From the NCBI GenBank assembly GCA_036897095.1, contig JAYMSP010000134.1:1-64000 (forward strand): DNA of 64,000 nucleotides. The letters run 5' to 3'. Made by a program: the position numbers and the translations under genes. The stretch comes from Plantago elongata. Taxonomy: Eukaryota > Streptophyta > Magnoliopsida > Lamiales > Plantaginaceae. Positions 35,659 through 47,667 of the stretch are shown one piece after another. Numbering within the stretch: position 1 is the stretch's first letter; each line of letters opens with the position of its first letter. Below the pieces are notes generated by a model that worked only from the letters and a program-made list of their open reading frames with translations, made no database searches and was not told where the DNA came from.

Positions 35659-36420
35659 TATTGCTGTTGAGTTCTTGATAGGTTTTTGATCTGTTGCTGA
35701 GTTTCTATTCTTTATGTGTTGAATGTTGATTGTTAGCTTGTGTGTGTGAAGAAGAAATGGTTTTTATTGGAGGTAGGTGGATATTTTCTCTTGTCATTTT
35801 ATAATCTTCTACCTACATTTACAATTCAAAACAATTCAATTATTACTCCATGTTTAACATGATTCATTGTTATTAAATCTATCAAATTAATATAGATGGT
35901 AGGTCAGATTAATTTCGGTTCAGTTCATATATACATAAAATTTTATTTTACAGATGAATTCTAAGAAATTTAATATGGAAATATTTTATAAAGTTTAGAG
36001 TTCTACTAGTGAGACTGAAATGAACATTCCAATTGTAATTAAATTGTAAACTTTGATTTGTAGTAGCTGGTACTAAGGGGGTGGGGAATTACGTTATTTA
36101 ATAGATATAAATAAAATTTTATATTGTAAAAACTTCAGTCAACTTTGAAATTATACTATTAAATCTTTATTAAAAAAAATTGTTGATCGATCCACCCAAC
36201 AATCTCGATTTTCATGAGTAAAGATTAGGTTTGAGATATGATCATGTGTTGAAGATGTTTGAGATGAATATCAAGAAGTTGAGTGCTCTCTACTTTTCGA
36301 CGAAACGAAGCAATCCTTGCTAAACTGAACTGTAGTGTTAGCGTTATAGATAGAGGTGAATTTCTGAAGCCAATTATTTATACTGAGGATATAAAGACCA
36401 TTTTCACGGGGAAGAACTTG
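35659..36420. other. Intergenic between TATA and GH17-like copy 4
   Basis: The TATA promoter and the 3' flank of the copy 4 pseudogene. The segment around 36,195 (ACCCAACAATCTCGATTTT) resembles the 3' flank of copy 6 near 44,310, so duplication included downstream sequence. No gene is seen. Confidence 0.45.
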
Positions 36421-37910
36421 TTATGTTCTAACTGCAAATGGGTTCGGACCCCTGCCAATAGTATCCCATTTGTTTACAGGATTAACTCTCATGTTACCAA
36501 AAACGACCTCAACCATAAACACACAAGTGTCTGTCGAAGGATTTTGTATGGTCACTGTACCTAATCCTTCAAACTTGCATGCTTCCTCGTCCTGAAAATT
36601 TGCCTGAAAGTGGCCATTGAATGCATACGAAATCCTTTCGTCAGGTGTTAATGTCCCACATGAACCAACTTGTGCAAGGGTTGTACAGTCCGCATTTTTG
36701 CAGGCATAGTCATATTGTTTTTGCACCTTGTCGGGGTTATTGTTATTCCCAGTGAACATGCACCAGCGCGACGGCAAGAGATTGAGCCCCTTCACCTTGG
36801 ATGGATATATATCGCGCCCTTGCCCTGTGAAATCAATCTTGTACTTCGGTTCTTCATTAGTCCTATAAATTCCCCAATGTCTTGAGAAAGCATTTGTGGC
36901 AAAGTTTTTCTTTTCGTCCACCAATGACTGGAGGAAGACATCAATCTCTATACCAGGCCGCATTGGGGTGCCCACTCTACTCATTACCCGAGGCAACAAA
37001 CCTTTATAGAAACGCTCGGCAGCTTCCACATTGGCATTATCAGCTCCATCTGTTGGCCAACCTATCTGGCTAATGCTTATTTTAATGATGTCGTAGCCAA
37101 CTTTTCTCAATGCCCAGACAAAACTGTCGGGAACAGCGTCTAAGGCATTGTGATACTGGAGGCCGTTTACATCCGCGATGCTATAGTTTGACTTGTTATC
37201 GAAGAATGCAGAATTCATATCTATGTTGTAAAGCTGGATGTAGCCGCCGGGGAAAAAGTCGAATAGGAAGGGAGTGTTGGTATCGTTAATGAATTTGAGG
37301 ACTTGGAGCATTGGCTACATCAGATCAGGAATTAAAGATGCTTCTGAAGGCATTGTGTTATTTAGGACCAAAGTTCCTGATAAAGAATGAGTATGAACGG
37401 CTTTCACTCTTTCTCCATATCCAAGAATATCTAAGGCATTTTGCACAAAAATTAATGACTGTACTACTGAAGGGATGGGAACCCTGTTAAACCTTTGCCA
37501 TAGAAAATGCATTGTTACCGACAAGCACATACCTGAAACAAAACATAAAATTTTACCACATTATTAATTTATGTAGGAAAAAGAATCGTATAAATATTTT
37601 GGGACCGAGAGGAGAATACTTATATACATACTCGATGTTAACATCATCATATGGTGCAATTTTATCTAGAACCCAAGCTTTTGCAATATCAAGTGACGTT
37701 ATTGAATCAAGTCTAGGAATATCAAATTATCATTGATGTTGAACAACTTCACCCCTGTAATCCCGTTCTGCAACAACAAGTCGACCACCATTGATGGTAT
37801 CAATGTTCTCATGTTCGCCTACCCCAGTTGATCCCGATTTTTACATTTGTAAACAAAATTATTAACACAACAATGTTCGTAAACTTGGTATAGTAGTATT
37901 TACCAAGCAT
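36421..37910 (-). pseudogene. GH17-X8 glucanase-like gene, copy 4, degraded
   Basis: The longest open part (36,421-37,311) covers the second half of the GH17 fold and a complete X8 domain. Upstream homology continues (VQNALDILGYGERVKAVHTH) to a first exon whose start would be near 37,910 (MLGKYYYTKF). Compared with copy 5 it has a disturbed frame in exon 1 after GINWGRR, a further loss in exon 1 near 37,730, a one-base insertion near 37,510, and an in-frame stop at 37,315-37,317 (DLM-stop-PMLQ). The GQIGWP glycine is also changed (SQIGWP). The intron found in copies 5 and 6 is present. The gene is dead, but the X8 part is still unbroken, which suggests moderate age. Confidence 0.85.
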
Positions 37911-38035
37911 TGTTTTGGTAAAGTGTTGTTATTGATGATATAGAACCACGATGTAAAGAAATGAAAATTTAATACTCCGAGATGAGAAATGTGATTTATA
38001 CATATTATACATATATGATAAAAAAAACTGTAGTT

Positions 38036-38067
38036 TATTTGTTCCATGCACCTCGGATTTAGAATAC
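38036..38067 (-). promoter_or_regulatory. Conserved upstream element of the GH17-like cluster, copy 4
   Basis: Reading the minus strand: ATTCTAAATCCGAGGTGCAT followed by GGAACAAATAAA, about 130-155 bp before the putative start. It matches the element of the other copies although this gene is broken. Confidence 0.55.
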
Positions 38068-38616
38068 CATATAATTAATACTCATTTAGTGTAATTTTGG
38101 CATATATTTTGATTACTTTTCTAGAACCTGACGTAGGTAAATGGCTATTTTGTTGTAGTGTATGTTGGCCAAAGAAATAGATTTGAGATGTGACTATTAT
38201 TCAACACGTTAGCTACAAATTTTTAAAAGATAAGACTTACACCTCATGATCCTGATAACATGAAATAAATTTTTTTAGTGGAGTTTTACAGTAATGTTTT
38301 CTAGAAATGTTAGGGTTTTGAATGAGTGAAGGGTGTTTATCTACGGACCTGATGCATTTTTTACTAGTTTATAATAAATTTATAAGAAGTTGAAAGAAAC
38401 TAATTTATCATAAATGTTCTTAAAATTTTTGAAAACTATTTATTAGTTTAACATTTTATAGAAAATCATTCGAAACATGATGGAAAAGAGTTCATGATTT
38501 AACAATCACTTCTTAAAATTTTATTTTAAGTGAGTATTTATATATTTATACGGTAATAAATTACTTAATTGATGGTGATCTAATGACTTCATAATTAGAT
38601 ATATTTGTTAGATTTA

Positions 38617-38820
38617 GACTATGTTTAACAAAACTAGTTGAAAAGGTAGCTAATAGCTGAATAACTAGCTGATAGATGGTTAAGTAGTTTTTTTTTTCAA
38701 CAAATTAACTTGTTTAGCTTTACAAACCAACTAGCTTGTTTGAAAAGCTGCGCATTCACATAACGAGTTTTTTATTTAAAAAAAATTCATGAAGCTGAAA
38801 AGGTAGTGATAAATAGAGCC
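38617..38820. mobile_element. PIF/Harbinger-like MITE, second copy
   Basis: 204 bp from GACTATGTTTAACAAAACTAG to GTGATAAATAGAGCC, flanked on both sides by TTA, the usual duplication of PIF/Harbinger elements. It aligns over its whole length with the copy in the TATA intron (AACTAGCTTGTTTGAAAAGC here against GCTAGCTTGTTTGAAAAGC there). Confidence 0.7.
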
Positions 38821-38984
38821 TTAGTCTGTTCGTGCTCAACCATAAATTTGAATGAACATTTGAATGGATTTTGGTGAAATTGTGTTTGAAATGGAATTGA
38901 AATGAGGGTATCTGAAGGGTATTTTAGGCCAAATCAATGTCCATCGAGCTAAATGGACCGATTTAAATGGTTTTTCCAAACAGC

Positions 38985-39035
38985 CTTCTAGTTAGTAAGA
39001 CGTATAAATCGGGGATTCGAATCACCATACTCGAT
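38985..39035 (+). mobile_element. tRNA-like SINE fragment
   Basis: CTAGTTAGTAAGAC followed about 15 bases later by GGGGATTCGAATCACC, a good RNA polymerase III B-box. The A-box is weak. It is probably the head of a decayed SINE, because the clover-leaf of a tRNA cannot be completed. Confidence 0.4.
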
Positions 39036-39226
39036 ACAAAATATAAAGGAGGAAAATTGCTATATAGCTAAAGTTCTAAACTGATGGGCTGAGCCCAACC
39101 GATGTAATAATCGGCCAAAAGTTAGGCGGCTCTCTTGTTTTTAAATGTAATTGATATCCACATTTCAAATCGGCGAATTCTCCTAATGTGATATAGATAA
39201 TTTTCACCAAAACTGGAAAGAACTTG

Positions 39227-40762
39227 CTATGCCTTCACAAATGGGTTCGGTTTGTTATCCCATTTGGTTGAAGAATCAACTCTTTTGTTACCATAAACGA
39301 CCTCAACTATAAAGATACAATCCTTTGTCGAAGGATTTTCCGTAACCACTGTGCCCAATCCTTCGAACTTGCATGTTTCCTCGTCCTGAAAATTGGCCTG
39401 AAAGTGACCATTGAATGCATACGAAATCCTCTGTTCAGGTGATAATGCATCACACGAACCACCTTGCGCAAGAGATGTGCAGTCTGCAGTTTGGCATGCA
39501 TACTCGTATTGTTTCTGCACCTTGTCTGAATCTCTGATATCCCCATTGAAGACACACCAACGCGAAGGCATTAGATTGAGCCCCATCACCTTGGTTGGAT
39601 ATATATCGCGCCCTTGCCCTGTGAAATCAATCTTATACTTAGGTTCGCCATTGGTCCTATATATTCCCCAATGTCTTACAAAAGGGTTCAACGTCGCGAC
39701 CCATTGCTTTTCGTCCACTAACGAGTGGATGAATATATCGATCTCTATACCAGGACGCATAGGGGTTCCCACTTTACTCATGACCCAAGGTAGCAAACCC
39801 TTATGGAAACGCTCGGCAGTTCTAACATTGCCGTTCGCAGCGCCATCTGTTGGCCAACCGATCTGGCCAACACTGATTTTGAGGTTTCCATAACCAACTT
39901 TTGTCAATGCCCAAACAAAACTGTCGTAAATAGCTTCCAAGGCATTGTGATACTGAAGACCGTTGACATCCGTGATGCTATAATTTGACTTGTTATCGAA
40001 GAACGCAAAATTCATATCTACATTGTACATCTGGATGTAGCCGGTTGGAAAGAAGTCGAATATGAAGGGAGTGTTGGTATCGTTCAAAAATTTGAGAACT
40101 TGGAGTATAGGCTCCATCATTTCAGGAATAAATGATGCTTCTGAAGGCAATGTGCTATTTAGGATCAACGTTGATGATGACGAATGAGTAAGAATGGCTT
40201 TCACTCTTTCTCCATAACCAAGAATATTTATGGCATTGTGCACAAAGTTCAGTGATTGCATTACTATCGAGACGGGAAGCTTGCTAAACTTTGCCACAGC
40301 AAACGCATTGCTGCCGGCAATCACATACCTGAAACAAAATAAAATAAAAAATCGTATCACATTACTAAATCAGGTAGGAGAAAAGAACATATAATACTAT
40401 TTTTCAGGTAGAGGGAGTAACTTATGTACATACTCGATGTTAACATCATCAAAAGGTGTGATTTTCTCTTGAACCCATTCTTTTGCCATATCAAGTGACG
40501 TTATTGATTCAAGACTTGGAATCACTAGTGTTACTGAAATGTTCGTCCCAGCGAAAGCTTTTATCACATTATTGTTGATGTTATACAACTTTACTCCCGA
40601 AATCCTGTTCTGCAATAACAAGTCGACCACCATTGACGGTATCAATGATCCTGATGTTCGCCTACCCCAGTTGATCCCGATTTTTGCATCCGACATTGTT
40701 GTTGATATCAAAATTATTAAGACAATGGTTCTCTTAAGCCCGCTATAGTATCTAACAGACAT
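39227..40762 (-). CDS. Secreted GH17-X8 glucanase-like protein without catalytic glutamates, copy 5
   Basis: Two exons on the minus strand (40762-40434 and 40328-39227) join in frame to 476 residues. The intron has a GA|GTATGT donor and a TTTCAG acceptor and splits the codon before YVIAG. A signal peptide (about 1-26) precedes a GH17 domain starting AKIGINWGRR; the X8 domain (from SRWCVFNG) has its six cysteines. The acid/base motif reads GSNAF (N117) and the nucleophile motif GQIGWPT (Q265), so both catalytic glutamates are missing. The C terminus (NKPNPFVKA) is soluble, without a GPI signal. The start at 40,762 was chosen because the upstream 13 codons have no ATG. It is the only intact copy of the minus-strand trio. 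Confidence 0.9.
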
Positions 40763-43700
40763 TGTTTTGTTGAGGTGTTCTAATTGATGATATAAAACCA
40801 CGCTGTAGAGAAATGGAAGTTTACAACTCCAAAGATGAGATGAGAGATGTGATTATATAGGTATATATCAATGTGATTATTAGTGTTGTTCCATGCACCT
40901 CGGATTTAGAATACCGTGTTAATTGGCCGAAAATTTGGAAAAAAGAGATTCTTTATTTGACTATTTTTTCATAAACATAGATTATTTGACCATTATTCAA
41001 CATATTAACTAGCTACAATGACTACATTAGAGTCTCAAAATTCATTTGGGAATTTGATGCTGACTTATTTGAAGACTCCAATATAATCTTGGTTTATCAA
41101 TAATTTTTCAATTAACTTTCTAAATCCTTAAAATCTTTTATAACATAAATATTTATAGTTTCTACCAGTTAATTAAATGAGAAATTAGCCCAGATTAACT
41201 TATTAAAAGAACTCTTTCTTATATTTTCATTCAAAAAAATGTCACTGGTCTAAAGATAAATAAAATAAAGTTTAAAAAATAAAATCAATCAAATTTTGAT
41301 GCTAAATTTTAATTATTAACAATAAATTGAAGATTTTAATCACGATTAAGAATAAATTTGTGGTTAAAGTTGAATTCTATTGACCGTTAAAATAGTAAAT
41401 TGGCCCATCCGGGAACGGGGGGAATTTATTTGGATAATTAGAAATACATGTGATGTATTATTATTTAAAAATATTTATTAATATAATAATACGGTAAAGA
41501 ATTTTAATTAAAAAGTAAATAAAAATAAAAATAAAATTATTTATTTATATGTCATTTTTCGAAATACTTACCACCTAGTTTGCTAAATATCTATATATTC
41601 AAATTAATTAGATTTTCAGCTAGCTTAGCCACTGTTACTTCATCAATTATTAACTAGTTTTTCAGTTATCAACTAGCTTTTCAAATAATGATCCATGGTC
41701 TTAATGTGAGGTTCAGTTTGACAGTTTCCTCGCCTTTTAATTTGGGTTGCACCCCATAATCTGTTTACCCTTTTTAAAGTTTTTTTTACATATATTTATA
41801 GTCTAATTTCTTTTATGTTGCAGGGTAGGGCTGAGCATCAGCGGACCTGGTCTGGTCCGGATATAACCCGGTCCGTTTTTTAATTCGGGTCTCGGGTTTC
41901 TATTTGACCAAAATTCGGGTTACAACTCAGGTAAAAACCTGAAAAATTCAATTCAATTCAAAATGGCCAAAAAAAAGGCGAAACGAATATAATTTTTGTT
42001 TAAATCCAATTTACACACGTGAGTGTGCTAGGCTACTAGTGTAGTAGTCCCTAAAATTTGAAATGAAAAATGATGTGCTTGAGCAAGTGACTGGAGTACT
42101 AGGTAGTGTGAATGGCTGGAATCAAATTATTGGTATTTGTTAACTTCGTGCATATTAATTTTTTTGCTGAGTTTTGTTGTGTAATGTGCAGTAAATTATT
42201 ATAAAATTAGGCCAGCTCTTTTTTCTGATCAACACTCGTTCAAACAAGTCCAGCCCGATTCGGCCTTGATTTTATCAGGTTGGTTCGATAAAATGTAAAC
42301 CTTTAATCAATCCCTTTATCTACTAGTCCATTTTTAGGCGGGTCGATAAAGTGTAAATCTTTAAAAAGAACGAAGGAAATATTTCTTTTTTCAATTAATC
42401 GTTCATTTCATCAGTCGTAACTGTAACCTTAACCATAAAATTAAATAACCGATTACGATTAAATTTTGTGATTGAAAATAGCCACTAAATTAATCTCATT
42501 AAACAGGTTAGGGTTGTGTATCTCGTAGGGTGTGATTGTGTTTTTAGCAATTGCAACATTTCTAATGCCAAAATGTCATATTTGTGCAAAAATAAGAAAA
42601 TATGTTGATTTGCATGACGGAGTTCAGGGAGTCTAACCAATGCACATGACCTACCAATAAAGATTAATGAAGATGCTAAAACAGAAGATCATTTTTCAAA
42701 AAAACGAAGTTACGAACCTCGAAATCAACTCTCAAGGCGAAACAAGATATATAAGGGATATCATGTCAACTTAGTTGCAGTGACTCACTGCGGGATCGTC
42801 TGGACCTTCCTGAAGACTCGTTTTTATCCGTCAGGTCAAAGTCCGCCATTCTAATCCTTATATATTGTTGGCGGTTTGTGCACGAAAATTATTGTATATA
42901 TAGATGTGTTGGGGTCTCATAACACACACCACGATCAAGAGCAACTCTCTTGAGAGAGAACTAGTCCTTAGGGAATTGAAACCCTGAAAAAAAACAAAAC
43001 CCTGACTGTCAGCAACCTATAGAAGAAAATCCAGCCTTCAATGCTAAAAATTTCTTTTCTTTATTTTTTCAATTCTTTCTGTGTTGCATTTGCAATTTAC
43101 TGCAATTATGAGTAGATAAATCATTTCGTATAGGCAAACCGCCGAAACTCTGATGTGTTACTTTTTTTATATAACATGATATGTTAATGAATTAGTCTTT
43201 TTTTTTAGGTAATTTTGTATTTTCTCTTTATTCATCCAAACTTCCACATGGGAATCCCTTGACCGTGCCTCAATAACGAATTTTACAATATACAACGTGA
43301 CATATTTTAAAAATGAGACGTTATGGTGTGTTGGGTGACACAACATACTATTGGTAACAACAACTTGATCCTCCTGATATGTACCCTTGCAACCACTATA
43401 CAACAAGCACGTTGTTTGATTCAAATTAAGTAGTTGGGAGTAATACAATAAGAGCTAGGTTTGTAATCCTTTACACCTTTTTAATATTGATTACAAATTC
43501 AGTTTATGTAATTTTTTGTATGTGATAAATTGTTTACTTTTACGCACTTTAGCTCGTTAAGCATCGTTATGTGGTTAATTCTATACTAAGTGTCCGTGGA
43601 GAATAACATTCCGAGTCAAACTTTGTCTATATTGATTCTACATGTGTGAATTTGTAGGCTTCAAACTTAATAAATATTAATTTGTGTATTTGGGAAATAT

Positions 43701-44497
43701 AGAAGTACCCCAATTATTAATTTTTTTGTGCACATTTCAGCAAATCATGCGAGTTGATTTATTGAAGGTGTTTACGGGAGGCATATGTACGAAATATAAA
43801 AAGCCACCGCACTCCGAAGAAATTTCATCTATCAAAGCGATTAGTTCGTCAATTTGGCCATTTATAAAGATACGTCGTACCTAATCATCATTGACGATAT
43901 TAATTTGAGTCGTTTAACTAATTTGAGTTTAATAATGTTATATAGTCCTATATGAATTCCAAAACCATATATGATGCTAATGTTTGACCATCACCGTGCA
44001 TGTTGAGGCCTTGTAACATATATACTGCACGTAAGACAAGTCACACATTATAAAATAATTTTGTAACATAATATATCTTTATTTAGCAACTAAATCAATT
44101 TATTACAATGAAATTTGATTGGTGGACATTATTCTATAAAAAATTATTGGGTCAAACTTCTTCATCTAAAACTAATATTTCGACCCCTTTCCTACTAGTA
44201 ACTTAAAAATAAAATAAAAAATGAAATGTCTATTGCTTGAATCAAATCAAGGATTTCGCTAGCATGGCAAAATCAGGCGAGGTATAAATGCATACCTTCT
44301 ATCGAGATTCACCCCCAACAATCTCTATTTTCTACCTGGAAAGCATCATCCACACATTCCATATCTTGAAGTTGGGTTGCTCTCTTCTCTTGTTTTGAAA
44401 TCTGAAATCTCAAATGTAGTCTAAATGTCATTGATAGATGTGTATGTTTTTTCTAATGATATAAACACAATCTTAACCAAGAACTGGAAAGAACTTG
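40763..44497. other. 3.7-kb intergenic gap with transposon remnants
   Basis: The shared upstream element of copy 5 is at 40,875-40,912. A possible hAT-type end (TAGGGCTGAGCATCAGCGG, about 41,825) and a fragment resembling the local PIF-like MITE (near 41,630-41,690) are seen. The stretch 42,550-43,060 may be a decayed solo LTR, which is uncertain. No host gene is supported. Confidence 0.4.
40875..40912 (-). promoter_or_regulatory. Conserved upstream element of the GH17-like cluster, copy 5
   Basis: On the minus strand, ATTCTAAATCCGAGGTGCAT then GGAACAACACTAATAATC, about 115-150 bp before the start codon. This is the longest match to the element before copy 2 (CCGATGTGTATGGAACAACA). Confidence 0.65.
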
Positions 44498-46019
44498 TTA
44501 TGCCTTCATAAATGGGTTATCGACGTTATCCCATTTGGTGTTAGAGTTGATTCTTTTGTTACCATAGACGACCTCAATGATAAACTTACAAGCGTTCGTC
44601 GAAGGATTTGTCATAGTTACTTGACCCAATCCTTCAAACTTGCATGCATCCTCGTCCTGAAATTTGGTCTGAAAGTGACCATTGAACGCATATGAAATCT
44701 TTTCGTCTGGTGATAAAGACCCGCATGAACCACCTGGCGTAAGTGTTGTACAATCCGCATTTTGGCAGGCATAATCATATTGTTTCTGCACCTTGGTCGG
44801 GTCTCTATTATTTCCATTGAACACACACCAATGCGATGGCATTAGATTGAGCCCCATCACCTTGGGTGGATATATATCGCGCCCTTGCCCAGTGAAATCA
44901 ATCTTATACTTAGGTTCGCCATTGGTCCTATATATTCCCCAATGTCTTACAAAAGGGTTCATCGGGACATATTTCTTTTCGTCTACCAAAGAGTGGATGA
45001 ATATATCAATCTCTATACCCGGACGCATAGGGGTGCCTACTTTACTCATTACCCGAGGTAACAAACCTTTATAGAAACGCTCGGCAGATTCAACACTGGC
45101 GTTCTCAGCGCCATCTGTTGGCCAACCAATCTGGCCAATGCTTACTTTAATGTTGCCATAACCGGCTTTTGTCAATGCCCAGACAAAACTGTCGTAAGTA
45201 GCGTCTAAGGCATTGTGATACTGAAGGCCGTTAACATCCGTTATGCTATAAGTTGAGTTGTTATCGAAGAACGCAAAATTCATATCTACATTGTACATCT
45301 GGATGTAGCCGGTTGGAAAGAAGTCGAATATGAAGGGAGTGTTGGTATCATTCAAGAATTTGAGAACTTGGAGCATTGGCTCCATCAGATCAGGCATAAA
45401 AGATGCTTCTGAAGGCCTTGTGCTATTTAGGACCAAAACTCCTGATAAAGAATGAGTAAGAATGGCCTTCACTCTTTCTCCAAAACCAAGACTATTAATG
45501 GCATCTTGCACATAGTTCAGTGACTGCACTACTGTCATGGGTGGATACTTGCTAAACCTTGCAGTACCAAATGCATTGTTTCCAACGAGCACATGCCTTA
45601 AACATAACAAAACAAAACATAATCAACATCACATTTTTAGTTAATGTAGGAAACGAAACATATTCATGATAAAGTGAGTAACTTATATACATACATACTC
45701 GACGTTAATTAACATCCTTAAATGGCGCGATTTTTTCTGTAACCCAATCCGTTGCAATATCAAATGACTTTATGACCTCAAGTCTTGGAATCACTAATGT
45801 TACTGAAATGTTTGATCCACCGAAAGCATTTATCAGATCTTGTTTGGAATTGTACAACTTCACAGCCGGAATCCTATTTTGTAATAACAAGTCGACCACC
45901 ATTGTTGGTAACAGCGTTCCGGAGGTTCGCCTACCCCAGTTGATCCCGATTCTCGCATAAGAGTTTGTAGCTGATAGCAAAAGCATTAACACAACGATTT
46001 TGTTTAGCTTGGTAAGCAT
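44498..46019 (-). pseudogene. GH17-X8 glucanase-like gene, copy 6, one 4-base insertion
   Basis: Exon 1 (46019-45699, starting MLTKLNKIVVLMLLL) and exon 2 (45596-44498) match copy 5 throughout. Near the end of exon 1 the sequence reads GATGTTAATTAACGTCGA where copy 5 has GATGTTAACATCGA. The extra TTAA makes a stop (TAA at 45,707-45,705) just before the donor. Without those four bases the exons would join in frame. I found no alternative donor that restores the frame. The acceptor also varies (TTTAAG/GC in place of TTTCAG/GT). Catalytic positions read GNNAF and GQIGWPT as in the other copies. It is either a very young pseudogene, an allele, or an assembly error. Confidence 0.8.
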
Positions 46020-46230
46020 TGCCAAATGTTGTTAATTTTATTTTTTTTTGTGATACTCAAATGTTCTTATTGGTAATTAATGAAAATGGAGATCGTTTAC
46101 GGTTCTAATGATGAGATGAGTTATGTGATTTATAAGAGGTATTCCATGTTTATATATGTGTGTTGATAATAATTAATAGTAGGGCTTCGACTTCATTCTG
46201 AAAATTAGGATAAAGATTCTACATAGATGT

Positions 46231-46270
46231 GATCAATTAGAGTTGTTCCATACACATCGGATTTTGAATC
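46231..46270 (-). promoter_or_regulatory. Conserved upstream element of the GH17-like cluster, copy 6
   Basis: On the minus strand, ATTCAAAATCCGATGTGTAT then GGAACAACTCTAATTGATC, about 215-250 bp before the start codon. Confidence 0.6.
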
Positions 46271-46732
46271 CAATGTTGGTCAGTGGCCAATGAATTGGAC
46301 AATAGAGTCTTTAAATCCTCTCACCTATATCGGTACGCCCATCTTCTCCTTCCTCATTTAGATCGGTGACACGTAAATTTAATTTAACTATTTAATTTAA
46401 TTAATTATAATTAAATTAAATTTTGTCATAAACAATACGTATTGTTAATGTTCAAATTAAATCATAATTTTAGGAACATAAATATTAACTACCTTCTATT
46501 CTAAGTTGAATTCCAAAAATAATTATAACTACTAGTATTTTTCATGACAAATAGACTAAGCCATTTGTATACTTAACAAAATGTATTTTCCTCATGTCAT
46601 GACAAAATCATCATAAAATACTAAACAAATAAATTAATGTAAACTTCTATATATCCACATATATAATATTTTCCTTTTAAAAAGTTTGAATGGGACAATG
46701 TTGTCTTAATTATTTCACTACGTATTGTATAT

Positions 46733-47667
46733 TGTTGAATCCCGGCGCGTAACATACCATAAAAATATAAGAATATGATTAGTATATGATACAAATCATT
46801 TTAACATATTTCAACAAGAGTAAGAAACAATATAACAACACTTACATTAATCTTTTAATGGAGATTAGACATTGAACAAGTGCTAGAGATTGCTTCAGAT
46901 TGAATTCTGGACGAGACAGCGGTGAGACCACTTCCGCTTAAGCATAATTTGTCCGCCTTTCTATGCTTCAGACATACTTGAGCAATGTGCTCCCAAGGTA
47001 CAACGCTCAATCACAACTAATTTTGGAAGCAACGAAATTAGTTCCTTCGAACCATTCAAGTGTTAGAACTCTCTTAATGTTCAAGTGCATGCCTACTATG
47101 CAAAACTTTATAGTGAAATCCGGATGATGATGCCAATAGATAAGAGGGAGAGGAGAATATTGTGTTATCTTGTTGTGTCCTAAAGTGGTGGAGAAACCAC
47201 CTTTTTATAGTCAAGAATGGCTACTCAAAGGTCACAATTTAATCCATGTACTAAAGCCACCATAAAATCTCGTTAGAGGTGCAATACCATGAATTACAAA
47301 ATTAACTCATTTTAATTCCGAAAATTAAACAATTAATTGGTAAAATTGGAGTAACAATATGAGAGAAGTGCAAAAGACATCTTCTAGAATATTCACATAA
47401 CTTTATACTCCCAGTTTGTACCTCACAATTCGAGCCAACTTTTATTCATACTGAGAATTGGTTTTCGCCCATGTATTACATTATCACATAGCTTGCGCAA
47501 CCCACTACGTGATCAACTATAAAACATGTCAAAACAAAGGGTAGATGACATATAAAATTTGCTCAAAGCATGTCCTCTTGACATTTCAACTTTCAAGATA
47601 AGTTGCACATTTTATGGCTTTAGCTTAGCACGTACAAATGGTTTCTCAATAAACCAATTCTCCAACA
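46733..47667 (-). repeat. Long terminal repeat of the decayed element
   Basis: The 935-bp repeat begins and ends with the short inverted repeat TGTTG/CAACA and carries promoter-like TATA sequence on the minus strand. Only one copy is recognisable in the window. Confidence 0.6.

Larger units (their letters stand above)
37911..39226. other. Intergenic; promoter element, MITE and SINE-like fragment
   Basis: It contains the shared upstream element (about 38,036-38,067), a PIF-like MITE (38,617-38,820) and a short tRNA-like segment at about 38,985-39,035. No gene is seen. Confidence 0.45.

Noticed and set aside
42550-43060. Possible solo LTR
   Set aside because: A TATA-like sequence and a conserved-looking leader (CTCATAACACACACCACGATC) are seen, but no terminal TG/CA pair or target duplication could be fixed, so it is not listed as an element.
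43167-43448. 93-residue minus-strand open frame
   Set aside because: No family resemblance or splice context. The sequence looks like repeat DNA.
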